This document shows, piece by piece, positions 22,850-36,200 of a stretch of 64,000 nt of DNA (position 1 is its first letter; each line of letters opens with the position of its first letter). The notes under the pieces were generated by a model that was not told the DNA's origin, made no database searches, and saw only the letters and a list, made by a program, of their open reading frames with translations. Source of the stretch: Cryptomeria japonica (taxonomy: Eukaryota; Streptophyta; Pinopsida; Cupressales; Cupressaceae); contig NC_081408.1 of assembly GCF_030272615.1 (NCBI RefSeq), forward strand, positions 302,655,450 through 302,719,449, given 5' to 3'. A program made the position numbers and the translations under genes.

Positions 22850-23194
22850 TCTATACATATACATATATATGGAAAAACAAAATTTTGTATTTTAAGATAA
22901 GAAATATGTTGACCTTTCTAATATTTATAGATAAATGAATTTTTATGTTTCAAGAGGAAGGAATTTAAGGTTGATTGGAGTTAGAGGGTTGTCATTCAAG
23001 GTATGAAGTTGACACCTACCTAATCCAAGAGATTATGAATGTGAAAATAATTAGGGGAGGATCAAATGAGATATTAACAAGCAATTATAGAGAAATAATT
23101 TACTTCAAGAATAATATGGATGCAAAAGTCAACATCTTACCTCATTTACATACCAGAGATGAACTTTTGATACCAAGCAAGGCAAACACTACAT

Positions 23195-23680
23195 GGAAAG
23201 CCTGAATTGGTGGTGAATGGCACCCATAGGCATTAAGAGTGGGGTTTTCATCCAACAAAAGTGCCAACATAGGATAGCCCCCTCATGGACACATGGTTGT
23301 TAGCCCCACCATTTGGTTCAACACATAACATACATAGGGACGGAACATCCAACAGAGTTTAGCCAACATACTAGATTTACATCTAGTAGTGACATTACAT
23401 GCCCATTATGTTCCACAAATATCAAGCTCAAGACCTCAACTTCTATACCAAGTAATGCAACCACTATTGCAAAAGCCCAAACTAGTGGTGAATAGTGTCC
23501 ACTAGTGTTAAAAGTGGGGTTTTCATCTCACCAACATGATAGCATAGGCCAACCCCCTTATGGACACGTGGCTACTGGCCCCACCATCTAGTTTGGGTAC
23601 ATACTTGCCAACACAATGAATGAACATCTACTGGGGCTTATCCAACATACTTGGTTTTCATACAATAAGGACAAAACTGG
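23195..23680. repeat. Diverged direct duplication of a ~190-bp unit
   Basis: The phrase GTGGTGAATGGCACCCATAG with AAGAGTGGGGTTTTCATCC recurs from about 23478 as GTGGTGAATAGTGTCCACTAG with AAAGTGGGGTTTTCATCTC. Later blocks (CCCTCATGGACACATGG, CCCCACCATTTGG, CCAACATACT) follow in the same order in both copies. Offset is about 280 bases. Nature unknown. Confidence 0.7.
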
Positions 23681-23854
23681 GTTTTCATCCAATAAGAACA
23701 TTGCAACAAAGGGGAACATAGGCCCATATAAAGTAAGATGCATAATAAAATATGACAATAGGAAACACTTTGAGGTTGAGTTAAAGAAATTGATGCAAGA
23801 CACCAACAATAAATGAAAAGCACAAATATTATATGTAAACTTTTTTATGTTTCT

Positions 23855-24060
23855 AACATGCAAGTGGAAGGACACTTTATGGTCATCATCAATGTTGTTC
23901 AAAATATAAGCTCCCTAGACTGGAAGTTAAACAATAATCTTCTAGAAGCTTGGTTAATTCTTAATTCTATTGTGGTTTCTTCAATACAATATGTCTATAG
24001 AGAAATAGACAAGAAGACAATTTTCCTTGCAAACTATGCAATTGATAAGGATCCTAAATG
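23855..24060 (+). pseudogene. Scrap of a LINE-type RNase H C-terminus
   Basis: The plus strand reads MQVEGHFMVIINVVQNISSL then LDWKLNNNLLEAWLILNSI, IQYVYREIDKKTIFLANYAI. The pattern E-G-(D)-S near the start and H-x-Y-R-E-x-N-K-x-A-x-x-L-A-N at the end is that of the RNase H domain found downstream of RT in plant LINEs. The catalytic Asp of EGD is His here, so it is dead. The upstream half of the domain and RT are not recognisable. Confidence 0.55.
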
Positions 24061-24234
24061 TATTATCGACAAGCATGCTAACACCTAAGTAACTTTGAGA
24101 CCACATCCAAAGTATTATAAAGAAATAATTAAAGATGTCTACTTTATCATTGTGACAAGGGGCAAGGAAGATTTGGCCCCATGCAAATTATTTTTGATTA
24201 ATTGAACAACATGTTAAGCTTGTTAAAGTAACGT

Positions 24235-24324
24235 CACATTAAGAAAACATGATAAGCTACGTATTGTGACACACCAAATCACATTAAGAAAACATGATAA
24301 GCTATGTATTGTGGCACTCCAAAC
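24235..24324. repeat. Two tandem copies of a 45-bp unit
   Basis: CACATTAAGAAAACATGATA with AGCTACGTATTGTG is repeated at an exact 45-base offset with only a few differences. It is a local duplication. Confidence 0.9.
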
Positions 24325-25150
24325 ATTAATGCTAATTAAGCAATAAAGTTGGCTTTAAAGTTTCATTGATCATGAATTATTTTTCATTTGATTCGAGCGT
24401 TTATGCCAAAACATTTGATTATCTTACGAATCACAGATTTCTATGTGCAATTAATAGTGAAGAACTAGCAAAATGTATTTATGGGGTCATTTTAAATTTG
24501 AGATTGAGACATGTGTTCAAGAAAAACTCTAGCATTGTCATTCAATCAATTTGAATGTTTTTAGGGGAAGATATTATATCAATATCTGAATTTTAGCATA
24601 ACATCAATGTTCATCACGGTGCTATTGAATCTCAAAGAAGACAAGGACACAATGAAAGTAGTGACAAAGACAATATTTAAAATAGCATGGTTGATGAGCT
24701 CAACAAAATCCTTATTGAAGCAATCCCTAGTCATGGTTTTATCATAATGTCAAACATAACATAATTGAAAACTATGAGGTGGTGGGTATATGGATTCCAT
24801 TTATACAACACATAGAAGGTTATATGGATTCAACACATAGAAGGCTCAACACTAACAAGCTTGAGTGATAAATTTCCTCAAAAATGTGACAAAGGAGGAC
24901 CCATTGCATTAACTGACCAGGGCTTTACTCTCACCGACAAAACAAACAAGGGCGACAATTAAACTTAAAACATTTTTTCAATTGTTTTATTGAAATTTAA
25001 AAAAAATTCCTTAGGCTTTTTATAGTTCGAAAGGATTGTGATTTTTGGTCCTTGAATCATAATGATGATTATTTGATTTTTGGGTTATAACATGTACAAC
25101 CATGAAATTCTCTATTTACTTATTTATGAGACTTGATGAACTATGCATAC
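24325..25150. other. No recognisable features
   Basis: About 800 bases of AT-rich sequence with a small local duplication near 24785-24845 (TATATGGATTC and ACACATAGAAGG). No domain recognised. Confidence 0.4.
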
Positions 25151-25264
25151 CAATCTTTTGACAACAAATTTGTGTACACACACGCATGTGTGTGTGACTA
25201 TATGTATGTATTAATTATGTGTATATATATGTTATATACATATGTGTGTGTGAGAGAGAATGTG
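25151..25264. repeat. TG/CA/TA microsatellite (left half of the LARD target)
   Basis: Alternating TG, CA and TA repeats ending in GAGAGAGAATGTG. The last five bases, ATGTG, are the left copy of the target duplication of the element that follows. The microsatellite continues at 37595. Confidence 0.9.
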
Positions 25265-28200
25265 TGTAGTACCCCTACCATAATCGATCTCTAACCTTGG
25301 TTTAATCTGGATCAGTTTATCGAAATATTATGTTATAGTTAGATGTTTGAATTAACGCATAGCTATTGATGTGGTTTTCTCACTAGTTATATGCAGGTTA
25401 TTCAGTGTACCTATTTCGTGATTTTAGTATCGGACTAACGCTTTCATTAGATTTTATAAATGTATGCATGTATGATCTTTTGTTGCAGGAGATTCCAGGT
25501 ACGAAGTCGCATGAGTGCGAGGTTCGTCGTCACCTGGTTTTGCAGGTTTGAGTGTACCCGTGTTAATCCCTAGAGTCGGATTAGGTGGTCGTGAGACCCT
25601 AGTTGACCTTCGTCGTGCTCTAGTGAGCATCGCCAGTCGTCGTTGGTAATCCCTGTTGGTTTGGGTTTGCGAGTCGTCTGTTTGGTTGGCTTTCTCGATT
25701 TGCATGCCTGGTGTGTTTGGTTAATTGATTAACTAGTCCTTAGTAATTTGTTGAGAATTTATGCGTTTGTGCAGTGAAGATTAATGGATTAAATTGATTG
25801 AGAATTCGTTATGCGTTTTCGTTGTTAATGAATTGCTCGTTTTAAATTGGAAGTAAATTTGAATTTAATGGCTGATTTCGATTATTAAATGCATTATATA
25901 TATATGCTGTTGAAAAAGGAAGTTTTGTATGTTATCGCAATAGAATTTAATTGAAAACTGTTGGATTATTATTTTAGAAAGGTTAAATTTGATTGATTGA
26001 GAAAATCGAATTTTGTATTGATAAGGCAAGCTATATTGTTGATATTGTTGAAAAGGATTAAATTTAGAGTATTATTTGTAAATAAGAGTTTTTATTCCAA
26101 AAATAGAAAATTTTGGGTCAACTCTTCCATATAACCCAATTTGGGAAAATTGGAAGGATGGACATTTTGGGAGAGAATTTTGGTTGGAGAAAATTTTTGG
26201 ACAAAATTGGGGGTTTTTGGAGAGGAAGATGGTTGGTTTTGATCTGGCAGGACTGGGCTCTCCCTCAGCCATACCAGGATTGCGATTTGAGGTAGGATTC
26301 TGAACTGGTTATTGAAAATTAATTAGATTGCCCACTTGATTTGGCTGGAGATTTTAATTTGGGTGTGTATTCTTCCATTCTGGTTTGGGTGTTTGAAACC
26401 CTTGGATGTTTGTATAGAATGAGGATGCCATCAAGAAGATGTGATATCTAAACCAGACATTCAAAACCGAAACCATATTGAAATTAAATCCATTTGCAAG
26501 CTCGGTAATGGGCGTTTGTCTTTATAGTTATAACTGTGTTTTTTTTAGGAAATGGAAACATTTTTTTTTTTTTAATTTCCGAACTGTGTGTTCGAAGAAA
26601 AATTTTAAACGTTTTTGATAAAACGAGCTGGGCGTTTAAATCAAGTTTTTTTTTTTTTATCAAATCCCATTCTGGGATTGTAAACCAACTATGTGTTTTA
26701 ATTTAAAATTTAAACATATTACTTTTTGAATCTGGGCGTGCGTTTTTCGCTGTAGGTTGGGGTTTGGGAGAGTAGGGAGCGGAGCTCCACCCGCTCCCCT
26801 CCCCTTCCCCCGCGCGTCCTCCCTTCTTTCCCCGCTCGTGGCTTTGTTTTCGCCTCCCCCGGGCTTCGCCGTGCGCGGTTCTCCCCTCTGCTCGCTGTGT
26901 GGGTTACGGTGGCTGCGGCCCACAGCGGTGGCCGCAGGGGCCACGGTGGCCGTAGGGCGCCGTGGCACCTGCGGGCACCACCGTGGCGCCGCCCACGGAG
27001 TGTCTTCCAGGCGTGGCGGCTAGGGCACGGCCCGCCCCCGCCTGTGTGTGAATAAACACTTTTTTTTTTTGTTGTTGTTTAATGAATAAATGGTGATCAT
27101 AGTTTATGTTTGATGCGTAGTTGTCTTAAACGATATTTGAAATGCGTTTTTTTTTATGTTTTAAATTAGTTATAAAATGAATTTCTTTAAAAGGTATTTC
27201 CTTCTATCATTCAAAAAGAAAACATATGATATTTTATATCATTTTAATGATAGTTATTTTATTATTAGGATAATTAGAATTGTAAGTACGACTAAGATAT
27301 TATTGCTTAAAAACGTAATAGAGAACAATCTGTTTTTGGGAAATCGTCTTAATATGATGGAATTACTATTGATAAGGTCAAATGCTATATAAGAACATAT
27401 CAGTTGAGTAATTGGAAAGTAAGTGATATATTATCGTGGGTGTTTGAATCTAAACGATATGCCTTGGAAGTGAGTATCTCCATTTAGATTCTCTTTCTAC
27501 ATTTTTATTTTCGTAATCCGTATTATGTAACTGGAATTGAAATTTATAATCTGTTGAGATTGATGTTAGACTAGTAGGTCTATGATGCTTGTTGGAGATT
27601 AAATATCTTATTTTAATTGTTTAATGGTTGTCTGAAGTTGATTTTCATGAATTTGGTTTAAAAACTCATTATGGCTTAATTTGCCTGTTCGATGCTTGAA
27701 CCTTACGAGTTAGAAAACCAAGAACGACTTAACCCTTGATGAGATAGATAACTGTAACCTGTTTTTAGAACATGTAGAGAACTTGATCGATTTTAATGAT
27801 TAAATCAATTTGAGGAATATTGTCCTTTCTGATTATTGCCGTGCGAGTTTAATTTCTGTATTCGCCTTTAATTATGAAATGGCATGTTTTGCTTTGTGTA
27901 AAAGGACCCTGTCGTATGGATGATTTGGTGTTCCTGTTTTAGTCCTCGATTTCCGAGTTGACTGTTGCATTGTGATGTTGTCATAATTGGTCATATCCTC
28001 TTTGAGTGAGTCGAATAATGATTCGTGGTTAACCTTAGTTGTCAGGTCTCTAGTTAGAGTGCCGTCAGTAAGTGATTACCCTTGAGTCGTGTTTGACCTG
28101 ATGATTGTATCTTCTTGAACTCCGTTCGTCTTACCATGTGTATTCCTTGGTTCGAGTTCGTCTGAGTTAGTCTAGTGTCGTATGGGAAAGTGGCTTTCGA

Positions 28201-29578
28201 TTGGGGGCCGCGCCCAAAGTGGCTGCTGGGTAACCCATCGAAAGTGAGTCTAATAAGTGATAACCTAAGTAGATTAGAAAATAATCTCTAAATAAGATAA
28301 TGTGCCTCACACATGGGACGAATGCTATCATAGATTCGGCATGCTGTGAGAAGGCCTGAAATGGCAAACCATCTTCCTTGTCATCACGAGAGGATGTGTG
28401 GGTCCACATGAGGCTTGGATGGGCCGGAAGTTCGGATTAGGTTGCCAGGGTTACCAGTGTATGGGCCGGGACCTATGAAGACTTGCCATGGTATCCATAC
28501 CAGGTTGTGTGATGACACTTGTCCCTACGTTCGCTAGTGGGTTGTCATTTGTCCTGTCTTGAGCACCTTTGTGAGTCGTCCTTTGTCTCTGCCCTTGTGA
28601 GTGTCGGTTTCATGTTAGACCTTGGGTGGTGATGGTTCAGTTTTATGGATGCTCTCTTGGATCTCTTGTTTTAGCTTGATTATGTTCAGCTGGATCCTGT
28701 TCTTTGTAAGGATCGTTTATGTATTATGGACCGATGTGGTCATCTGTATATTATTTATGTATCGCCTTGATGGCTGGATTGTATGGTGTAACCCTTTGTA
28801 CTCTTAACCTTATTATTTATCCGAGGGGGTCTTGCAATTGAGCAGACCCGGAGATGTAGCCCTTTAGGGGTGAACTCCGAGATCATTATGGTGTTATGTG
28901 GTGTATTCTCTTATGTCTCTTTATTCAGCTTTTTCATGTATGGTTATTTTATGTAAAATGGTTAAGTGGATAATTGGAATTAACTATTAATGCTTATATT
29001 CAGTTCTATCTTGAATGCCATGTGGATCGAATGCATAATTGGTTGGGATGCGATTTATCGTAATGCATGTGTGAAATCATCCTTTTAATGCAATGAATTG
29101 GATTATGAATGAATGTAACTTAGAGTAATGAATTATACTCAGTTGTCGTTAAGGAATTTAATATGCTTGGAAAGATCTCTTATGTCATGATGAAATCCTA
29201 GTGAATTAGTATGTTAGATGTATGGTTTGTAATTTTAATTGAAAAGCTTGAATGAGGTTGATGAATGGATCTTAATGGATGAATCTTTGTTGTGATTTAT
29301 ATTTCCGTCCTTGAAGGAAGTTTATCCTGTTTATGATATTATCTCGTTAATAAGATATTCAGCGTAATGGATTGATTGTGTGAGTTAAATGAATCGTGGA
29401 ATTTAAGTAATCTCGTTGGGAAACTCTTTAGGAGATTGTTGTTAATGTCTTCCGCTAAGTAATCTGAATCTTGTTATCTTGTTGCATCTTATGTGTTGTA
29501 ACTTTAAAAAAAAAAAAATTGCACTCCATTCTTGTTATTTTAGCTTATCCCTTCGAGGTTTCCTGGCGGGGCATTACA
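25265..29578 (+). repeat. 5' LTR of the LARD-like element (4314 bp)
   Basis: Starts TGTAGTACCCC and ends CATTACA; same length as the 3' copy. It contains a GC-rich island (26750-27045) in an otherwise AT-rich sequence. Short ORFs occur identically in both LTRs (for example 71 codons from 27177) because the copies are nearly identical; none resembles a known protein. Core promoter not confidently placed. Confidence 0.95.
26750..27045. other. GC-rich island inside the LARD LTR (second copy 34761-35056)
   Basis: About 300 bases rich in CCGCTCCCC, GGCCGCAGG and CGCGCG-type phrases, with many CpGs, between poly-T tracts and AT-rich flanks. It is open in several frames on both strands (88 and about 100 codons), which GC-rich sequence does by chance. 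It ends before GTGTGTGAATAAACAC, which includes an AATAAA. It could be a captured fragment or a CpG-rich regulatory block; I cannot tell which. Confidence 0.85.
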
Positions 29579-29580
29579 TT

Positions 29581-29592
29581 TGGTATCAGAGC
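29581..29592 (+). other. Primer binding site (initiator tRNA-Met type)
   Basis: TGGTATCAGAGC, two bases after the 5' LTR. This is the common plant primer site complementary to the 3' end of initiator tRNA-Met. Confidence 0.95.
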
Positions 29593-32500
29593 CCATGTTG
29601 CAAACATTGGGATGTCTGGTGTCGCGTGTGCCCTCTATTGGTGTGAGGTGTATCGACCTTATGTGTATGCTTGTCCTCCTTTTGCTTGTGAGTGATTGAG
29701 CAGACCTTAGCTTGTGTGGAACGTGTGTGTTCACACCTTGTTTTCGCCTTCTTGATGTTGGTGTTTGAGTTCTTATTTGTGCATTGTGTGCTTATTGATG
29801 TCTTGGTCTACGATTACTATTATTTGGAAAGAGAGTCGTATGTACCCTTCCTTAGTGAGCGTTGTACTCTTTAGACTAATCCATTTGGATTGGTCCATGC
29901 TTGTCTTGAATCTGAAAGTGCGAATTATGTTTGTTTAAAGATTATGATCTAGCTTAGTGTTGTCCACTTGAAAGTCTAGTGTGGCTATTATTGAATGCTT
30001 ATTTTGCAGAAAAATTAAATGATCATCACCATTCCTCTCTCTCTTCTGGAAATTGAAATGATTAAGATATGTGTAATTATCTTTGATTCGAATTTTCTTG
30101 TTTGCAAGAGAGAAAAGGTTGTGACTTCTTGAACCTTTGTGTGAGCCTTATGTCGCTTATGTTTTAGATTAGTAAATGGGCTATGGGTTTAAAAATTTAT
30201 TTTGGGTGATGGGAGAAAACTGCATGTGTATGTTTAAAGAATTCTCCATATGTATGTTGTAGGAGTAGCATGATTAAATTCTACCTTAGTAAGGTGCATT
30301 GATATGCGAATAGTTGAATTATGTGAAACTGCTTGGTTTGTAGAAGGTTAAAAGGAGCATGATTATTGTAGCTTCGAGAGAGTAATAATGTGTCTTCTGA
30401 AAGATTGTCTTATGTGTTTCATTAACCAGTTTGATTGAAGATTTATTTTAGCAAATGCTCCATTGAACTCGCTTTTGGGTATATGTAATAACCTTAATGT
30501 GTTTAGAAGGTGCGAATGGAAAAGCTTGTTTGATGTGTATGCATTAATATGTTCTAGTTGGTCAATAGCTCTTTGCTTATCTTTGATCGTAATGTGATTT
30601 CTAATCGGTTGCAATTATGACTTGTGTCTATATTGCATTATTATTAAGTGAGTGTTCTTATGAGGTCTTGCATTATCGGAAATATTGCCTCTCTTGATCT
30701 CTGCTTTGTTTGTAAACTAGAACCTCCTGTTGCAACCATAACTATTGGAAATGTTTTTGTTAGACTGATTGTCATCCTTCTAAACGGTAGCGAAATGAAA
30801 ACCGTGTAATTAAATGATAGGCTTATAGTGGGAAATTTAATATTATAGCGTGATCTTGATTGATCTTGTGTCCTTGTAGGAAATGGTTTGGTTATCAAAC
30901 TCTTTTTCCCTTCTCTTTGCCTAATCATAAGATTTTTAGAAATGGTATTAAGGAATGCTTTGAGTTAAATAGAATGTTTATAAAACATGTGAAATTGTGT
31001 GTTTGCTTTTGGCTTCATAGTGATAGATGAAAGTCTTAAGCTTTAGAAGTGAACTTGCTTAGCTAGTAATTTAGTTATGAATGCTTAGTAAGATTCGAGA
31101 AAGATGTAGGAATAATGTCATTTCCTTATGTAATTGTGAATTGTTAATGAATTCAATACTTGAATCTAGAGTAAACGTGATTCAGTTATTTATATAGAAA
31201 GCGTAATTGGAATCTTCCTTGAATAGATGTTAGCGTACTGAGAAGTATTCCCCGTAATGTGACTAAACCAGTATTGGTGTTTCATGTGCATTGTGAGAAA
31301 CCAGTGCTTATCTTGTGTGCCCATGGGTTGGTGAAGTAATCAACCATGGAGGATATGTTGTTTATGAGTATGGGAAACCATACTGTTTATGTAATGTTGC
31401 TTATTTGTTCCCTACTGAGTACCAAACCTCGGGTTGTGGGTAACTCGGTATGTTAAGGGGTAGTATTCAAAGCGACCGTTCCTTGAATAGTATGGATTGG
31501 CGTGCGAGTAATGTCGATGCGAAGCGACATTAGCTTCTCTACTTCGAGGAATGATATAGTTGTTCTACTAAACTGTATCAAGGTGTACTCAATACTTTCC
31601 CTTTGATGAACCTATTTATAGGTTTATGTGTGTCAGCTTATTCTCTTCCTTATCTGAGCATATAGATGGTAGTTTTTGTGCATATTGTTGGATTCTATTG
31701 GAGTATCTGTTGCCTTGTCTTCTTGAGAGGCGTGTTATTATTCTTACATAAGTTGCCAACTGGCCTGTGTTGGTAGACTTGTGGATGGACCATAGTCATG
31801 TATACCTCTGACTTACGGTGAGTATCCTTCTAGATACGTCGCTATGCGGGATGTGGCTTGCACGTACTTTTTCCGCGAGGTGCACTACCATGCGGGATAC
31901 GTCCATTGTGTGTTTTCTCCACTTGGGGTATTGCCATGCCACGTGACGACGTGATGTGGGGTGATGTCGAGGTGCACACCGCCATGCCATGTGGATAGTG
32001 TAACTATGTCGCACCACATGATGAGCTACTGCAATAGCTAGTCAGTTGTTCCTTCCTTCCTCGTTGGTGGCTAGATGCTAGTCACAGAGTGCTGTTATGT
32101 GCAGTTGTGATATTCTTTATATTTCTTTGGGGATCAGCAATTTATTTTACTTTGACTTTGAAGGTTTAGCCACGATCTTGTGATCTTTTGCACTTTGATT
32201 TGGTGTTGAAATTCCGGATTATTTTCTTGCCTTACTGTTGGAATTGATGATTTATTATCTTTATTCATCTGTGCTTTGGTGGCTGAACTGGTTTATCCTT
32301 ATTGTTTTCGAATGCTGATCTTGTGTCAAAATGTGAAATTCCTCTCCAAGGACGTATGATACGGAATTGGTAGAGTGTGTGCGAGGAAGTTGTTGTAGGG
32401 AACCGTGAGGATGGGGGTATGTGAGGCTGTGATGCAGCTAGTATCCACTACCTACCTATGTGTGGTGACTATCTCTTGGAGGCTAACCACCTTGTACAAC

Positions 32501-33263
32501 AAGGGATATTCACAAAGGTCTTGTATGGAAGGTAGCACCGCTATGGTGTGCCTAGCACCATCGAGCCTTTGAGCGAGATATTGGATTCTTATGATCATAT
32601 TGTTGTTCTGAGATCAGGCATAGAGATGCTGATCGTGCATGTTATCATTGACCGAGCATTAGACATGCTCACATGTGGCCTTTTCTGTTATGCATTCCAA
32701 TCATGTGGATGGTTATTATTTGTATCATGGAGTAAATTATGTTAGCTTGTCGCTATGTTATGGGACATAGTCTTTGGAAAGGTTTTCTTATGCCTGGCAA
32801 GTGTAACCAATTGAGTTATTTATGTTGCTCTTATTTCATGAAAGTTGATTTGGTTATAGAAATTGATATTTTGAGCTAGTTCTATGTTATTAAATTTTAT
32901 GATAAAGATGGATTGGTAAAGGAAATTGATCTTATGGCATGTTTTTCTGTCATTTTGATCGATGATTATGGTAATTGTGGTTTACCTCTTTAAAATGCTT
33001 TAATTTGATGTTACGAAAGGAAGAAAATTCTTGTTTGTCTGCTATGCTTGTGGATAATTCCTGGAATATATTAAGGAATGTATGGTTTTAGATGTATTTG
33101 GCCAATGGATAATGGCGTTTGTAAAGGATTTTGCAATAATATTTCATTTATTTATGGAAAGATTTCTATGTGCAATTTGATCTTTGTTGAATGAGTTTCA
33201 GGGCTAATGCGTACGACATGTTCTCCATCTAGCCTTACGACTTCCAGGAGTAAGTCGGAACCT
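29593..33263 (+). other. Non-coding interior of the LARD-like element
   Basis: About 3.67 kb with only scattered short open frames (at most about 95 codons) on both strands and no retroelement domain. A patch at about 31830-32040 is less AT-rich and repeats phrases such as GCGGGAT and CCATGCCACGTG. It could hold packaging or dimerisation structure, since LARD interiors are thought to be retained for RNA folding. That is inference. Confidence 0.85.
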
Positions 33264-33275
33264 AGGGGGGGAGAA
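33264..33275 (+). other. Polypurine tract of the LARD-like element
   Basis: AGGGGGGGAGAA ends exactly at the base before the 3' LTR start (TGTAGTACC), as expected for the plus-strand primer. Confidence 0.95.
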
Positions 33276-36200
33276 TGTAGTACCCCTACCGTAATCGATC
33301 TCTAACCTTGGTTTAATCTGGATCAGTTTATCGAAATATTATGTTATAGTTAGATGTTTGAATTAACGCATAGCTATTGATGTGGTTTTCTCACTAGTTA
33401 TATGCAGGTTATTCAGTGTACCTATTTCGTGATTTTAGTATCGGACTAATGCTTTCATTAGATTTTATAAATGTATGCATGTATGATCTTTTGTTGCAGG
33501 AGATTCCAGGTACGAAGTCGCATGAGTGCGAGGTTCGTCGTCACCTGGTTTTGCAGGTTTGAGTGTACCTGTGTTAATCCCTAGAGTCGGATTAGGTGGT
33601 CGTGAGACCCTAGTTGACCTTCGTCGTGCTCTAGTGAGCATCGCCAGTCGTCGTCGGTAATCCCTATTGGTTTGGGTTTGCGAGTCGTCTGTTTGGTTGG
33701 CTTTCTCAATTTGCGTGCCTGGTGTGTTTGGTTAATTGATTAACTAGTCCTTAGTAATTTGTTGAGAATTTATGCGTTTGTGCAGTGAAGATTAATGGAT
33801 TAAATTGATTGAGAATTCGTTATGCGTTTTCGTTGTTAATGAATTGCTCGTTTTAAATTGGAAGTAAATTGGAATTTAATGGCTGATTTCGATTATTAAA
33901 TGCATTATATATATATGCTGTTGAAAAAGGAAGTTTTGTATGTTATCGCAATAGAATTTAATTGAAAACTGTTGGATTATTATTTTAGAAAGGTTAAATT
34001 TGATTGATTGAGAAAATCGAATTTTGTATTGATAAGGCAAGCTATATTGTTGATATTGTTGAAAAGGATTAAATTTAGAGTATTATTTGTAAATAAGAGT
34101 TTTTATTCCAAAAATAGAAAATTTTGGGTCAACTCTTCCATATAACCCAATTTGGGAAAATTGGAAGGATGGACATTTTGGGAGAGAATTTTGGTTGGAG
34201 AAAATTTTTGGACAAAATTGTGGGTTTTTGGAGAGGAAGATGGTTGGTTTTGATCTGGCAGGACTGGGCTCTCCCTCAGCCATACCAGGATTGCGATTTG
34301 AGGTAGGATTCTGAAGTGGTTATTGAAAATTAATTAGATTGCCCACTTGATTTGGCTGGAGATTTTAATTTGGGTGTGTATTCTTCCATTCTGGTTTGGG
34401 TGTTTGAAACCCTTGGATGTTTGTATAGAATGAGGATGCCATCAAGAAGATGTGATATCTAAACCAGACATTCAAAACCGAAACCATATTGAAATTAAAT
34501 CCATTTGCAAGCTCGGTAATGGGCGTTTGTCTTTACAGTTATAACTGTGTTTTTTTTAGGAAATGGAAACATTTATTTTTTTTTAATTTCCGAACTGTGT
34601 GTTCGAAGAAAAATTTTAAACGTTTTTGATAAAACGAGCTGGGCGTTTAAATCAAGTTTTTTTTTTTTTATCAAATCCCATTCTGGGATTGTAAACCAAC
34701 TATGTGTTTTAATTTAAAATTTAAACATATTACTTTTTGAATCTGGGCGTGCGTTTTTCGCTGTAGGTTGGGGTTTGGGAGAGCGGGGAGCGGAGCTCCA
34801 CCCGCTCCCCTCCCCTTCCCCCGCGCGTCCTCCCTTCTTTCCCCGCTCGTGGCTTTGTTTTCGCCTCCCCCGGGCTTCGCCGTGCGCGGTTCTCCCCTCT
34901 GCTCGCTGTGTGGGTTACGGTGGCTGCGGCCCACAGCGGTGGCCGCAGGGGCCACGGTGGCCGTAGGGCGCCGTGGCACCTGCGGGCACCACCGTGGCGC
35001 CGCCCACGGAGTGTCTTCCAGGCGTGGCGGCTAGGGCACGGCCCGCCCCCGCCTGTGTGTGAATAAACACTTTTTTTTTTTTTTGTTGTTTAATGAATAA
35101 ACGGTGATCATAGTTTATGTTTGATGCGTAGTTGTCTTAAACGATATTTGAAATGCGTTTTTTTTTATGTTTTAAATTAGTTATAAAATGAATTTCTTTA
35201 AAAGGTATTTCCTTCTATCATTCAAAAAGAAAACATATGATATTTTATATCATTTTAATGATAGTTATTTTATTATTAGGATAATTAGAATTGTAAGTAC
35301 GACTAAGATATTATTGCTTAAAAACGTAATAGAGAACAATCTGTTTTTGGGAAATCGTCTTAATATGATGGAATTACTATTGATAAGGTCAAATGCTATA
35401 TAAGAACATATCAGTTGAGTAATTGGAAAGTAAGTGATATATTATCGTGGGTGTTTGAATTTAAACGATATGCCTTGGAAGTGAGTATCTCCATTTAGAT
35501 TCTCTTTCTACATTTTTATTTTCGTAATCCATATTATGTAACTGGAATTGAAATTTATAATCTGTTGAGATTGATGTTAGACTAGTAGGTCTATGATGCT
35601 TGTTGGAGATTAAATATCTTATTTTAATTGTTTAATGGTTGTCTGAAGTTGATTTTCATGAATTTGGTTTAAAAACTCATTATGGCTTAATTTGCCTGTT
35701 CGATGCTTGAACCTTACGAGTTAGAAAACCAAGAACGACTTAACCCTTGATGAGATAGATAACTGTAACCTGTTTTTAGAACATGTAGAGAACTTGATCG
35801 ATTTTAATGATTAAATCAATTTGAGGAATATTGTCCTTTCTGATTATTGCCGTGCGAGTTTAATTTCTGTATTCGCCTTTAATTATGAAATGGCATGTTT
35901 TGCTTTGTGTAAAAGGACCCTGTCGTATGGATGATTTGGTGTTCCTGTTTTAGTACTCGATTTCCGAGTTGACTGTTGCATTGTGATGTTGTCATAATTG
36001 GTCATATCCTCTTTGAGTGAGTCGAATAATGATTCGTGGTTAACCTTAGTTGTCAGGTCTCTAGTTAGAGTGCCGTCAGTAAGTGATTACCCTTGAGTCG
36101 TGTTTGACCTGATGATTGTATCTTCTTGAACTCCGTTCGTCTTACCATGTGTATTCCTTGGTTCGAGTTCGTCTGAGTTAGTCTAGTGTCGTATGGGAAA

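Noticed and set aside
26660-27023. 88- and 102-codon frames in the LARD GC-rich island, repeated in the second LTR
   Set aside because: GC-rich sequence is open by chance on both strands, and the repeat is only the second LTR copy, not evidence of conservation.
27177-27392. 71-codon frame present identically in both LARD LTRs
   Set aside because: The LTRs are nearly identical by descent, so identity is uninformative. The sequence is AT-rich and matches nothing I recognise.
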